Translations under genes and position numbers: made by a program | The notes under the pieces: model-generated | What the model was told of the DNA's origin: nothing | Seen by the model: the letters and a program-made list of their open reading frames with translations, nothing else | Database searches by the model: none | Assembly (NCBI RefSeq): GCF_017114825.1 | Contig: NZ_JADEVO010000014.1 | Coordinates: forward strand, 1-64,000 | Direction of reading: 5' to 3' | Length of the DNA stretch: 64,000 nt | DNA from: Pseudomonas gregormendelii | GTDB lineage: Bacteria; Pseudomonadota; Gammaproteobacteria; Pseudomonadales; Pseudomonadaceae | Part shown: in pieces, positions 36,749-45,864 of the stretch | Numbering within the stretch: position 1 is the first letter of the stretch | Layout of the letters: each line of letters begins with the position of its first letter

Positions 36749-38359
36749 ATGAATCAGGACAATCTGATCGAAGTGCGCGACCTGGCGGTGGAGTTTGTCG
36801 TCGGCGAGCGCGTGCAACGGGTGGTCGAGGGTGTCAGCTTCGACATCAAGCGCGGCGAGACCCTGGCCCTGGTGGGCGAAAGCGGCTCGGGCAAATCGGT
36901 CACCGCCCACTCGATCCTGCGGCTGCTGCCCTACCCGCTCGCCCGGCATCCCTCGGGGACCATCGAATACTCGGGCCAGGACCTGCTGAGCCTGAAAGAA
37001 AAGACCATCCGGCATATCCGTGGCAACCGGATCGCGATGATCTTCCAGGAGCCGATGACCTCGCTCAACCCTCTGCATTCCATCGAAAAGCAGATCAACG
37101 AAGTGCTGGGCATCCATAAAGGGCTGGTCGGCAAGATCGCCACCCAACGCACCCTGGAACTGTTGGAGATGGTCGGCATCCCCGAGCCGCACAAGCGCCT
37201 CAAGGCCCTGCCCCATGAATTGTCCGGCGGCCAGCGCCAGCGGGTGATGATCGCCATGGCCCTGGCCAACGAGCCGGAACTGCTGATTGCCGACGAACCG
37301 ACCACCGCGCTGGACGTCACGGTGCAGTTGAAAATCCTCGAATTGCTCAAGGAATTGCAGGCCCGCCTGGGCATGGCGCTGCTACTGATCAGTCACGATT
37401 TGAACCTGGTGCGAAGAATTGCGCACCGAGTATGTGTCATGCAGCGCGGTTGCATCGTCGAACAGGCATCGTGCGAAGAATTGTTCCGCGCGCCGCAGCA
37501 TCCGTACACGCGGGAACTGCTGGCAGCGGAGCCCAGCGGGATGCCGGCCACGAATGCCATCGGGCCGCCGCTGCTGCAGGTCGAGGACCTGAAAGTGTGG
37601 TTTCCGATCAAGAAAGGCTTGCTGAAAAAGACCGTCGACCACATCAAGGCGGTCGACGGCATCAATTTCAGCCTGCCCCAGGGCCAGACACTGGGCATTG
37701 TGGGAGAAAGCGGTTCCGGTAAATCGACGCTCGGCCTGGCGATTTTGCGGCTGATCGGCAGCAAAGGCGGCATCCGTTTTGAAGGCAACCAGCTAGACTG
37801 CCTGACGCAGCAACAGGTCAGGCCGCTGCGGCGGGAGATGCAGGTGGTGTTCCAGGACCCCTTTGGCAGCCTCAGCCCGCGAATGTGCGTGAGCCAGATC
37901 GTCGGCGAAGGCCTGCGGATCCACAAGATGGGTAGCGAGGCGGAACAGGAACAAGCGATTATTGCGGCATTGAAGGAGGTAGGCCTGGATCCGGACACCC
38001 GGCACCGCTACCCCCACGAATTTTCCGGTGGGCAACGGCAGAGAATTGCCATTGCCCGGGCATTGGTGCTCAAACCGGCGTTGATCCTGCTGGACGAGCC
38101 GACTTCGGCCCTCGACCGCACCGTGCAACGCCAGGTGGTGGAGCTTTTGCGTTCACTGCAAACCAAGTACAACCTGACGTATCTGTTTATCAGCCATGAC
38201 CTGGCTGTCGTCAAGGCGCTGAGCCACCAGCTGATGGTGGTCAAGCAGGGCCAAGTGGTCGAACAGGGAGACGCGCAAAGTATCTTTGCCGCCCCCCAAC
38301 ATCCGTATACACAGCAGTTGCTGGAAGCCGCTTTCCTGGCTCCAGCCACTGCGCAATAA
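36749..38359 (+). CDS. nppD: Npp ABC transporter ATP-binding protein, two fused ATPases (YejF-like)
   Basis: This protein has 536 residues from ATG 36749, one base after nppC. Two complete nucleotide-binding domains are fused. The first has [27 protein letters not shown] and [12 protein letters not shown]. The second has [27 protein letters not shown] and [12 protein letters not shown]. The oppD-type extensions contribute LLAAEPSG and related C-terminal tails. It powers peptide import. fabI starts 19 bp after its stop with no terminator between, so fabI may be partly transcribed from the npp promoter. Confidence 0.94.
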   Translation: MNQDNLIEVRDLAVEFVVGERVQRVVEGVSFDIKRGETLALVGESGSGKSVTAHSILRLLPYPLARHPSGTIEYSGQDLLSLKEKTIRHIRGNRIAMIFQEPMTSLNPLHSIEKQINEVLGIHKGLVGKIATQRTLELLEMVGIPEPHKRLKALPHELSGGQRQRVMIAMALANEPELLIADEPTTALDVTVQLKILELLKELQARLGMALLLISHDLNLVRRIAHRVCVMQRGCIVEQASCEELFRAPQHPYTRELLAAEPSGMPATNAIGPPLLQVEDLKVWFPIKKGLLKKTVDHIKAVDGINFSLPQGQTLGIVGESGSGKSTLGLAILRLIGSKGGIRFEGNQLDCLTQQQVRPLRREMQVVFQDPFGSLSPRMCVSQIVGEGLRIHKMGSEAEQEQAIIAALKEVGLDPDTRHRYPHEFSGGQRQRIAIARALVLKPALILLDEPTSALDRTVQRQVVELLRSLQTKYNLTYLFISHDLAVVKALSHQLMVVKQGQVVEQGDAQSIFAAPQHPYTQQLLEAAFLAPATAQ

Positions 38360-38378
38360 CCTGAAAGAGGAGCAACAC

Positions 38379-39173
38379 ATGGGTTTTCTCGCCGGTAAGC
38401 GCGTACTGATCGTCGGTGTCGCCAGCAAGCTGTCCATCGCATCCGGCATCGCTGCCGCCATGCATCGCGAGGGCGCTGAGCTTGCCTTCACTTATCAGAA
38501 CGACAAACTCAAGGGTCGTGTCGAAGAGTTCGCACAAAGCTGGGGTTCCAACCCGGACCTGTGCTTCCCGTGCGACGTGGCCAGCGATGAAGAAATCGCC
38601 AAGGTCTTCGTTGAACTGGGCAAGAAGTGGGACGGCCTGGACTGCATCGTGCACTCCGTAGGTTTCGCTCCCGGCGACCAACTGGACGGCGACTTCACCG
38701 AAGCCACCACCCGTGAAGGTTTCCGCATCGCCCACGACATCAGCGCCTACAGCTTCGTAGCCCTGGCCAAGGCCGGTCGCGAAATGATGAAGGGCCGCAA
38801 CGGCAGCCTGCTGACCCTGTCGTACCTGGGCTCCGAGCGCACCATGCCGAACTACAACGTGATGGGCATGGCCAAGGCTTCCCTGGAAGCTGGCGTACGT
38901 TACCTGGCCGGTTCCCTGGGCCCGGACGGCACCCGCGTCAACTGCGTATCGGCCGGTCCGATCCGCACCCTGGCCGCTTCCGGCATCAAGAACTTCCGCA
39001 AGATGCTGGCCGCCAACGAAGCGCAAACCCCGCTGCGTCGTAACGTCACCATCGACGAAGTCGGCAACGCCGGCGCCTTCCTGTGCTCGGACCTGGCGTC
39101 CGGCATCAGCGGTGAAATCATGTACGTAGACGGTGGTTTCAACACCACTGCGATGGGTAGCCTGGAAGAGTAA
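38379..39173 (+). CDS. fabI: Enoyl-[acyl-carrier-protein] reductase (NADH), FabI type
   Basis: This protein has 264 residues from ATG 38379 behind AAGAGGAG. It is the SDR-fold enzyme that reduces trans-2-enoyl-ACP in fatty-acid elongation and the target of triclosan and diazaborine. It has the FabI signatures [19 protein letters not shown] (nucleotide loop), HSVGFAP, the catalytic Y-x6-K as NYNVMGMAK near 155-163, and [12 protein letters not shown] strong terminator follows. Its close position behind the npp uptake operon is conserved in P. aeruginosa, from memory. Confidence 0.97.
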   Translation: MGFLAGKRVLIVGVASKLSIASGIAAAMHREGAELAFTYQNDKLKGRVEEFAQSWGSNPDLCFPCDVASDEEIAKVFVELGKKWDGLDCIVHSVGFAPGDQLDGDFTEATTREGFRIAHDISAYSFVALAKAGREMMKGRNGSLLTLSYLGSERTMPNYNVMGMAKASLEAGVRYLAGSLGPDGTRVNCVSAGPIRTLAASGIKNFRKMLAANEAQTPLRRNVTIDEVGNAGAFLCSDLASGISGEIMYVDGGFNTTAMGSLEE

Positions 39174-39190
39174 TCTTCGGTTAGCCGATA

Positions 39191-39220
39191 AAAAACCCGC
39201 CGACTTCGGCGGGTTTTTTT
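39191..39220. terminator. Bidirectional terminator between fabI and the cytochrome gene
   Basis: CCCGCCGA (39196-39203) pairs with TCGGCGGG (39206-39213), flanked by an A run on the left and a T run on the right. It serves fabI on the plus strand and the convergent cytochrome gene on the minus strand. Confidence 0.93.
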
Positions 39221-39236
39221 TGGGTTCAGCGCTGAG

Positions 39237-39815
39237 TCAGATGCCCCGGACCGGGCATGGCCCTCCCGCCTCCGCCCACAGTTTGAACTGGGCAACAAAA
39301 ATATCGTGCGGCACCGGCACTGGCGCCCGGCCAGCTCCCGGGTTCCAGCCCCAGAGCACCAGCTTGTCGTCGCTGACATGCTTGATCAGCGCGGCGAAAT
39401 CACGGTCGCCGTTGGCCTTGCGATCCTTGATCATTGCGCACAGCTGATCGGCCGGCAGGCCGATCCAGGCCATCTTGTGGGCGGCCGGCGGCAGGCTCCA
39501 GTGGGGCGCACCGGGTGGCGCATTGGGGCCGTAACTGGCCGGCGGATTGGCCTCGGCGTGACAGGTGGCACAAGGCAGACCTGCTGCACCCTTGCCGTCC
39601 ATACCCCGCACGACATTCATCCCATGGGGCGTGCCGGCATCGAATTGCAGCGGCGAATCCCCCGGAATATGGCAATTCTGGCAACGCGGGCTCTGGAAGA
39701 CTTTCTGCACGGTATCGAAGGCCTTGAGCGCTTCACTGTCGTCCGCGAACAGGTCCTCGGTGTAAGCCACCAGGCCAAGCAGCATGACCGCGCCCAGCAT
39801 CAGATGTCGTTTCAT
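39237..39815 (-). CDS. Exported diheme-type cytochrome c, oxidoreductase subunit
   Basis: This 192-residue protein has an N-terminal signal sequence (MKRHLMLGAVMLLGLVAYT). Two heme c attachment motifs are present: CQNCH at 45-49 and CATCH at 82-86. The family is often annotated as isoquinoline 1-oxidoreductase subunit because it accompanies iorAB-like genes. The gene starts 2 bases after the molybdopterin subunit stops, so it is the last gene of that operon. It probably passes electrons from the molybdenum enzyme to the respiratory chain. Confidence 0.88.
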   Translation of the reverse strand: MKRHLMLGAVMLLGLVAYTEDLFADDSEALKAFDTVQKVFQSPRCQNCHIPGDSPLQFDAGTPHGMNVVRGMDGKGAAGLPCATCHAEANPPASYGPNAPPGAPHWSLPPAAHKMAWIGLPADQLCAMIKDRKANGDRDFAALIKHVSDDKLVLWGWNPGAGRAPVPVPHDIFVAQFKLWAEAGGPCPVRGI

Positions 39816-39816
39816 C

Positions 39817-41985
39817 TCACACCCCCGACAGTTGCAGCGGCAGTTCCCGCAGACGTTGCCCGGTCAAGGCGAATACGGCGTTCGCCACTGCCGGTGCCGT
39901 CGGCGGCACACCCGCTTCGCCGATCCCCCCGGGCTTCTCCGTACTGGGCACGATATGCACTTCAACCACCGGCATCTCATTGAGGCGCAGCACTTGATAG
40001 TCGTGGTAATTGGACTGCTCCACCTTGCCGTTCTTGAAGGTGAGTTTGCTGTGCAGGGCAAACCCCAGGCCGAAGGCAATGCACGACTCCATCTGCGCCG
40101 CGATGCTCTGCGGGTTGACCGCAATGCCGCAGTCCACCGCGCACACCACCCGATGCACGCGAATCGCCAGGTTGTCCTGGGACACTTCGGCCACCTGGGC
40201 GACGTAACTGCCGAATGACTCGTGCACCGCCACGCCCAACGCATGGCCGTCCGGCAACGTTGCCTTCCAGTTGGCTTTTTCCACTGCCAGGTTCAGCACG
40301 CCGAGATGCCGCGGATGCTGCTTGAGCAGGGTTCGTCGGTACTCCACCGGATCCTGGCCCGCCGCCTCGGCCAGTTCGTCGATCAGTGATTCCATGACGA
40401 ATCCGGTATGGGTATGCCCCACCGAACGCAGCCACAGCACATTGATTCCCGTGCTCGGCGAATGCAGTTCGACCTGATGGTTGGCCAGGTGCTGCAGATA
40501 GGGGCTGTCCGCCACGCCCTCGACAGAGGTCTTGTCGATGCCGTCCTTGACCATCGTGGCCTCGAGCATGGTGCCGGCCATGATCGACTGCCCGACCAGT
40601 ACATGCTGCCAGGCGATGGGCAACCCACCCGCATCCAGGCCAATGCGCGCCTGATGCAGGAATGCCGAGCGGTAATAGCCGCCACGGATGTCGTCTTCGC
40701 GGGACCACACCGTCTTCACCGGCGCGCCTGCGGCCTTGGCCACCTGCACCGCTTCGGCGACAAAATCCGAAGTCGGATTGGCCCGGCGCCCAAAGCCACC
40801 TCCAAGGAACTCGGTATGAATCTCCACCTGTTCGGGCTTCAAGCCGGTAATTTTTCCGGCGATCATCTGGTCCAGCGTCTGAAACTGGGTGCCCGTCCAG
40901 ATCTCGCACTTGTCCTGGGTGATTTTCACCGTGCAATTGAGCGGTTCCATCGGTGCGTGGGCCAGGTAAGGCACGCTGTATTCGACATCGATGGTTTTCG
41001 CCGCCTTGGCCAGGGCGGCCTTGGCATCCCCGGCCTTACTCGCGGGCAGGCCCGGGCTGCCGGCCAGCTTGCGGAAACTTTCCAGCAATTGCTGGCTGTC
41101 CAGGCCAGTGTTGGGCCCCAGGTCCCAGTCAATCTTGAGTGCATCGCGCCCCAGCTTCGCCGCCCAATAGTGATCGGCGATCACCGCCACTCCGCTGGGC
41201 ACCTGCACCACTTTGTGCACGCCCGGTATCGCCAGCGCCTCGGCGCCTTCAAAAGATTGGACGTGGCCACCGAACACCGGCGTGCGAGCAACCATAGCGG
41301 TCATCAACCCTTCGAACTGCACATCCATGCCGAACCTGGCCCTGCCGGTGATTTTCTCCGGCGTGTCCAGGCGCTTGGTGGGTTTGCCGATCAGCTTCCA
41401 GTCCTTGGGCTCCTTGAGCTTGATCGAGGCCGGGTCCGGCACCGGCAACTGGCCGGCTTCATCGGCCAGTTCACCGTAGGTGACCCGATTATCTGCGGTG
41501 ATGACCACCCCCGATTCGGTACGGATCGTCGAGGGCGCGACATTGAAGCGCTTGGCCGCCGCGTCGATCAGCATCAAGCGCGCCGCCGCACCCGCCTGGC
41601 GGTAGCGATCGAACTCCATCCAGGTCGAGGTCGAGCCGCCGGTGATCTGCATCCCGCCGAAGCCGGCCAGACCATAATCAGCGGCCGACGCCGGGGAATG
41701 TTCGACGAGGATTTTCGACCAGTCGGCGTCCAGTTCCTCGGCGATCAGCATGGTCAGGCCGGTCCAGATGCCCTGGCCCATTTCCGAGTGCCCGAGCAGC
41801 ACGGTGACGCTGTTGTCGTTGCCGATTCGCAAGAACGCATTCGGCGCAAATACATTGCCCTGATTCTCCGCGCCCAGGGCGAAGCGGTGAGCACCGGGAA
41901 TGACAAAGGCCACGACAAGCCCGCCGCCAAGCACGGCACTGCCCTTGAGAAACCCCCGACGCGACAGCGGATGACTGCTGTTCAT
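39817..41985 (-). CDS. Molybdopterin-binding large subunit, isoquinoline 1-oxidoreductase beta-like
   Basis: This protein has 722 residues from ATG 41985 (MNSSHPLSRRGFLKGSAVLGG). The twin-arginine signal SRRGFLKG (residues 8-15) predicts Tat export, as in periplasmic IorB/aldehyde dehydrogenase-type xanthine oxidase family members. Mo-cofactor binding regions include the glycine-rich FLGGGFGRR, GHSEMGQGIWTGL and GIGEAGVPPTAPAVANAVFALTG, with the Glu base in GEAG. The substrate may be an N-heterocycle or aldehyde and cannot be told. The operon order is 2Fe-2S subunit, this gene, cytochrome c. Confidence 0.9.
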   Translation of the reverse strand: MNSSHPLSRRGFLKGSAVLGGGLVVAFVIPGAHRFALGAENQGNVFAPNAFLRIGNDNSVTVLLGHSEMGQGIWTGLTMLIAEELDADWSKILVEHSPASAADYGLAGFGGMQITGGSTSTWMEFDRYRQAGAAARLMLIDAAAKRFNVAPSTIRTESGVVITADNRVTYGELADEAGQLPVPDPASIKLKEPKDWKLIGKPTKRLDTPEKITGRARFGMDVQFEGLMTAMVARTPVFGGHVQSFEGAEALAIPGVHKVVQVPSGVAVIADHYWAAKLGRDALKIDWDLGPNTGLDSQQLLESFRKLAGSPGLPASKAGDAKAALAKAAKTIDVEYSVPYLAHAPMEPLNCTVKITQDKCEIWTGTQFQTLDQMIAGKITGLKPEQVEIHTEFLGGGFGRRANPTSDFVAEAVQVAKAAGAPVKTVWSREDDIRGGYYRSAFLHQARIGLDAGGLPIAWQHVLVGQSIMAGTMLEATMVKDGIDKTSVEGVADSPYLQHLANHQVELHSPSTGINVLWLRSVGHTHTGFVMESLIDELAEAAGQDPVEYRRTLLKQHPRHLGVLNLAVEKANWKATLPDGHALGVAVHESFGSYVAQVAEVSQDNLAIRVHRVVCAVDCGIAVNPQSIAAQMESCIAFGLGFALHSKLTFKNGKVEQSNYHDYQVLRLNEMPVVEVHIVPSTEKPGGIGEAGVPPTAPAVANAVFALTGQRLRELPLQLSGV

Positions 41986-42004
41986 GACCTGCCCTCCCCG
42001 GAAA

Positions 42005-42460
42005 TCAACCGATGTCGGCTGCGCGTTTGACTGCCGCGCGGATACGCGGGTAGGTGCCGCAACGGCAAATATTGCCGGACAGTGCCTGGTCGATATCGCT
42101 GTCGGTGGGCTTGGGGATTTTTGCCAGCAAGGCTGCGGCAGACATGATCTGCCCGGACTGGCAGTAGCCGCACTGGACCACGTCGAGTTCGGCCCAGGCT
42201 TGCTGCACGGGATGAGAACCATCGGCGGACAGGCCTTCAATCGTGAGGATCTTCTGCCCATGGGCCACGGCTGTGGCGGGCGTAATGCAGGATCGCAGCG
42301 GCGCGCCGTCGACGTGCACGGTGCAGGCGCCGCATTGCGCCATGCCACAGCCAAATTTGGTTCCAGTCAGGTGCGCGACATCCCGCAGCACCCACAGTAG
42401 CGGCATGTCCGCAGGGACATCCAGAGCCTGGTCCTTGCCATTGATGTTAAGCGTCAGCAT
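42005..42460 (-). CDS. [2Fe-2S] small subunit of the molybdenum hydroxylase
   Basis: This protein has 151 residues from ATG 42460, with GAGGAAA 6 bases upstream. The N-terminal plant-type ferredoxin domain has Cys in [18 protein letters not shown] and a later RSC. The C-terminal helical domain binds the second cluster through [11 protein letters not shown] and [12 protein letters not shown]. This is the IorA/CoxS family. It transfers electrons from the Mo site encoded next, 19 bp downstream. It lacks a signal peptide, so it would be exported with its Tat-bearing partner. The 174-bp gap upstream shows nothing else. Confidence 0.92.
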   Translation of the reverse strand: MLTLNINGKDQALDVPADMPLLWVLRDVAHLTGTKFGCGMAQCGACTVHVDGAPLRSCITPATAVAHGQKILTIEGLSADGSHPVQQAWAELDVVQCGYCQSGQIMSAAALLAKIPKPTDSDIDQALSGNICRCGTYPRIRAAVKRAADIG

Positions 42461-42634
42461 TGCGGGTTTCCTCAGACTCACGGTGTTCTGAAGGAGCGTC
42501 GCTGTGGCCGATCAATGCCCACGCACGCCTCGAGTTATCCCTACAGCTAAGCGCAAAATAGCGGGCGAGACCGGTTCATCGACCACCGGTCATGTCATTA
42601 AAGGGCCCAGCGAGTGTGCACTGGCCGGCAAGCG

Positions 42635-43798
42635 CTACACCCTGGGCCGCAATAGAATCCGGGTATAGCTCAACAGAAAAAGTACAAAGGCCGCACACCA
42701 CAGCAGCGCCGACAAGCCCAGGCCGCTGGTGGAAAACGGTACCAGCAGCACCCGACAGACGCCCGCAATCATCAGCAGGGCAAACCCCAGAACGATCGGT
42801 TTCGAGGCTGTCAGCGCTCGCCCGGTGTGTCCTAGACCGACCCGGGCAATCATTGCCAGGATCAACCCGCCGACCCCGCCGACGGCCAGCGAGTGACTGG
42901 CAAGACTCTGCTGCGACATCAGGCCGGCATGCCACAGCGACATCGCCAGCGCCGCCACTACCAGCCAGGCATATGCGAGGTACAGCGACCACAGCAACGG
43001 TACACCCCAGATACCTCGATCATGCCAACGCCACAGGCGCAGCAGGTGCAAGCCCCCGATCAGCAGAAACAGGCCAGACAGCCAAGGATTGGGGACGTCG
43101 TTGAACCCGGCCGCGAACGACAGGGCTGCGAGCAGCCCGCCGACGAGCAGGATGCGAGTGGGCCAGGGGTTGGTCACAGGCGCTGGCAGACGATTCAAGC
43201 CGCGCTGAATGAAGAACGGAATCACCCGGCCACCGATCACGCTCATCAACGCGCCTACCAGCCACAACGCCGCGAGCACACCACGACGCTGCAGATCGAC
43301 GTTGTCGGTCGCCATACCGGCCAGGGTCATCAACTGGCAACCCGCCAGCAGCGCGATCACCAGCAGAACCGGGTAGTTGTCGCGCTTGCCGGACATGACC
43401 AGGTCCCTTCCAATGAACCATGCCAGCAACGGCAGGAAAGGCACCTGGGTGGCGATCAGCAGTTCGGCTGGCAACGGCATCATCCACGCCAGCCGCGCCA
43501 GCAGCCAGGTCAGCACCAGCCCAATCAGGGGCCAGCCGTGGAGCCCCGGGCGACCGGTCCAGTTGGGCACTGCCGTGAGGAGAAAGCCTGCGATGATTGC
43601 CGCAGCAAAACCGAACGGCATCTCATGTCGATGCCAGGCCAACATCCCGCCGATGGGCTGCGCACCCGGCAACCGTCCGTACAACCACAAGCCCCAGACG
43701 GCCACGGCAACCGCCGCGAAGCCGGCTCCGGCGAGGAAAAACGGGCGAAAGCCGTGACTGAACAGTGGTGCCGAACCCAAGGCGCGCATCAAGCGCAT
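42635..43798 (-). CDS. nnrS: NnrS family heme-copper-type membrane protein
   Basis: This 387-residue protein has about 12 membrane helices. NnrS proteins protect cells against nitric oxide and nitrosative stress. Typical motifs are FSHGFRPFFLAG at the N-terminus, WHRHEMPFGFAAAIIAGFLLTAVPNW and GGRVIPFF, which carry the conserved His and Arg residues. The start overlaps the end of ppyR by 10 bp, indicating translational coupling. In P. aeruginosa the neighbouring genes, from memory, respond to NO through Dnr/FhpR. No clear ANR/DNR box was seen here. Confidence 0.9.
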   Translation of the reverse strand: MRLMRALGSAPLFSHGFRPFFLAGAGFAAVAVAVWGLWLYGRLPGAQPIGGMLAWHRHEMPFGFAAAIIAGFLLTAVPNWTGRPGLHGWPLIGLVLTWLLARLAWMMPLPAELLIATQVPFLPLLAWFIGRDLVMSGKRDNYPVLLVIALLAGCQLMTLAGMATDNVDLQRRGVLAALWLVGALMSVIGGRVIPFFIQRGLNRLPAPVTNPWPTRILLVGGLLAALSFAAGFNDVPNPWLSGLFLLIGGLHLLRLWRWHDRGIWGVPLLWSLYLAYAWLVVAALAMSLWHAGLMSQQSLASHSLAVGGVGGLILAMIARVGLGHTGRALTASKPIVLGFALLMIAGVCRVLLVPFSTSGLGLSALLWCAAFVLFLLSYTRILLRPRV

Positions 43799-44037
43799 AC
43801 CCCTGTCAGGCGCTGACCCAGATGATGCTGGGATAACAGGCGCATTACGTAGCCGATCTTCAACAGGGTGGGCCCGATGATGGTCATGGCGTGAAACGAC
43901 ACCAAGGCAGGGATAGGCAGATGTCCGCCGTACAAATACGCGCCATAGATGCCGGCCCCGAGCAGGGCCAGACCGGCTCCAAGGATGCGGCTGGACAGGT
44001 GCAGAACATTCTGGGGATGACTGAAGAAGCTGAACAT
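43789..44037 (-). CDS. ppyR: PpyR-like small membrane protein
   Basis: This protein has 82 residues from ATG 44037 behind AGGAG with 9 bases of spacing. Two membrane helices (about 15-35 and 42-62) lie before the motif GPTLLKIGYVMRLLSQ. This matches from memory the P. aeruginosa PA2663 PpyR product, reported to affect psl and pyoverdine expression. The overlap with nnrS supports a joint role in anaerobic or NO physiology. The 234-bp divergent region to the AraC gene contains a TGATATATCA palindrome of unknown role. Confidence 0.78.
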   Translation of the reverse strand: MFSFFSHPQNVLHLSSRILGAGLALLGAGIYGAYLYGGHLPIPALVSFHAMTIIGPTLLKIGYVMRLLSQHHLGQRLTGVCA

Positions 44038-44271
44038 TTTCCGGTACTCCTGAAGGTGTTCGGGTACGAGTGATATATCAAGTCTCGTGCCAACATCCAG
44101 GGCCTTGAAAATCAATAAGATGGCGTGCAGCAAGTCATAATGACAATCGTTTATTGAGGTCGATATGACTCCATGTGTTGTCCGAATGACTATGCCAGAC
44201 ATATTCACCAGGGCGAGCCTTTGGCCGCAGGAGCCATTACACTCAACGACTCACCTGCCCAGGATTCGAAT

Positions 44272-45114
44272 ATGAAGCGCGCGGTTGCCAGGAATGAAGA
44301 TCAACGTCCGCTATTCTGGCGCGATGATGCCCTGCCCTTTGTCGAAGCGCGCTCCATCGTCGATGGTCGCGAGGTGTGTTACACGCGCCATTCCCACGAG
44401 CATTTTTCCATCGGTGCGATCACGGCTGGACGCAGTACCTATCTCCACGATCAAGTGCAGTCGCAAGTCAGCGTCGGCACCGTCGTACTGATGAACCCTG
44501 GCGACGTGCACGCCTGCAACCCCATCGACGATGAGCCGTGGTCGTACCTGATGTTTTATGTCGACACGGCGTGGCTTACCGATCTGCAGCACCAACTGGG
44601 CTTCAGTCCCGACCTGGCGTTTCGCCACTTTGCCCTTACGCACGTGCGCGATGCCAGCCTGTTTGAGGGACTGGTCGGGGTGTATGAGGCGTTGATTGAT
44701 TCGCAGCAGGACCACCTGCAGAAACACAGCGCCCTGGTGGAGTTTTTCAGTGACCTGCAGCTGCGGCTGAACCCGGCCGGGCCAGCGCTGCGTGAACCCA
44801 ACTTCAAGCTGGAACGTGCAGCGGATTTCATTCGCGACAACTGCACTCGGTTGCTCAAGCTTGAAGACATATGCGCGGCCGCCCAGTTATCGCCGTCTTA
44901 TCTGATCCGCGCGTTCAAACAACGTTATGGGATGACGCCCCACGCCTTCCTGATCAATCGCCGCATCCAGTTTGCCCAGGACCGCCTGCGCAGCGGCAAG
45001 TTGATTGCCGATGTGGCGCTTGAAGCGGGATTTGCCGATCAGGCACATTTTCAGCGTGCGTTCAAACACCACCTGGCCGCTACGCCCGGCCAATATCAAG
45101 GCAACAGCAGATAA
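44272..45114 (+). CDS. AraC-family transcriptional regulator
   Basis: This protein has 280 residues from ATG 44272 (MKRAVARNEDQRP), with AGGA 7 bases upstream. The N-terminal cupin sensor domain (H-S-H-E-H-F-S-I-G, then MNPGDVHACNP) is of the AraC_binding type. The C-terminal part has two helix-turn-helix motifs (LLKLEDICAAAQLSPSYLIRAF and LIADVALEAGFADQAHFQRAFKH). The gene converges on a LysE exporter with a 19-bp overlap, an arrangement common for amino-acid exporter regulators. Confidence 0.9.
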   Translation: MKRAVARNEDQRPLFWRDDALPFVEARSIVDGREVCYTRHSHEHFSIGAITAGRSTYLHDQVQSQVSVGTVVLMNPGDVHACNPIDDEPWSYLMFYVDTAWLTDLQHQLGFSPDLAFRHFALTHVRDASLFEGLVGVYEALIDSQQDHLQKHSALVEFFSDLQLRLNPAGPALREPNFKLERAADFIRDNCTRLLKLEDICAAAQLSPSYLIRAFKQRYGMTPHAFLINRRIQFAQDRLRSGKLIADVALEAGFADQAHFQRAFKHHLAATPGQYQGNSR

Positions 45115-45683
45115 CCCGCACTCATCACCAGCAAGGCCGCCATCGCCCGATTGAACAGGCGCATCCCCCGCGGGTTGTTCAGATACCCGCGCAAAAAAGT
45201 CCCGGCGTAGGCCCAGCACCCAACCGACAGATAACAGATCACCAGGTACACCGCCGCAAATTGCCAGACCAGCCGCGCCTCACCGTCAGCGACAAACGCG
45301 CCCATGCCCGCCACGCAGGCCAGCCAGGCTTTCGGGTTGAGCCACTGCATGATCGCGCCATACAGCATCGAGGGCGCGCGGGTTGACCTCGCAGCATCGA
45401 CCTGGCCATCGTCGGCCGCCAGTTTCCAGGCCATGAACAGCAGGAATGCCACCCCCGCCAGTCTTACCACTTGCGTCAGCGCCGGCCAGCGCTGCAACAC
45501 TTCATGCAACCCCAGCCCCATCAACAGCAGTAACACCACGAAACCCAAGGTGGCGCCCAGAACATGCCGTTGGCTGGCGCGCAAGCCAAACTGCGCGCCG
45601 GAGCTCAAGGCCACAATATTTACCGGCCCGGGGGTGATCGAAGCCACCAGCGCAAACGCGGCCATGGAAACAATCAGACTCAT
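45096..45683 (-). CDS. LysE/RhtB-family amino-acid exporter
   Basis: This protein has 195 residues from ATG 45683, with AGAGG 6 bases upstream. The six-helix LysE fold has the family signature SITPGPVNIVALSSGAQFGLRAS near the N-terminus, WLNPKAWL in the middle and a conserved small C-terminal helix. It exports an amino acid or derivative; the substrate is unknown. Its 3' end overlaps the convergent AraC gene, which may be its regulator. Confidence 0.9.
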   Translation of the reverse strand: MSLIVSMAAFALVASITPGPVNIVALSSGAQFGLRASQRHVLGATLGFVVLLLLMGLGLHEVLQRWPALTQVVRLAGVAFLLFMAWKLAADDGQVDAARSTRAPSMLYGAIMQWLNPKAWLACVAGMGAFVADGEARLVWQFAAVYLVICYLSVGCWAYAGTFLRGYLNNPRGMRLFNRAMAALLVMSAGYLLLP

Positions 45684-45864
45684 CGCAAACCTCTTCACTC
45701 GGTTGAATTGGCCCCCAGACTAAGAAATCGCCACCGCCGAGTATTGAACAAAACACCCCTCGGCAGGCGCACGCACCTGCCGCAGGAGCACTCCTGACGC
45801 TCCGGGCGAATTCTTTGTCGATTTACCGGTGGAGCCCCGGCGCGACGCCCCCTATGCTCACGCC

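Noticed and set aside
43981..44170. ANR/DNR (FNR-type) box upstream of ppyR-nnrS.
   Set aside because: TTGATATATCACT and TTGAAAATCAA are near matches but have the wrong spacing or half-site.
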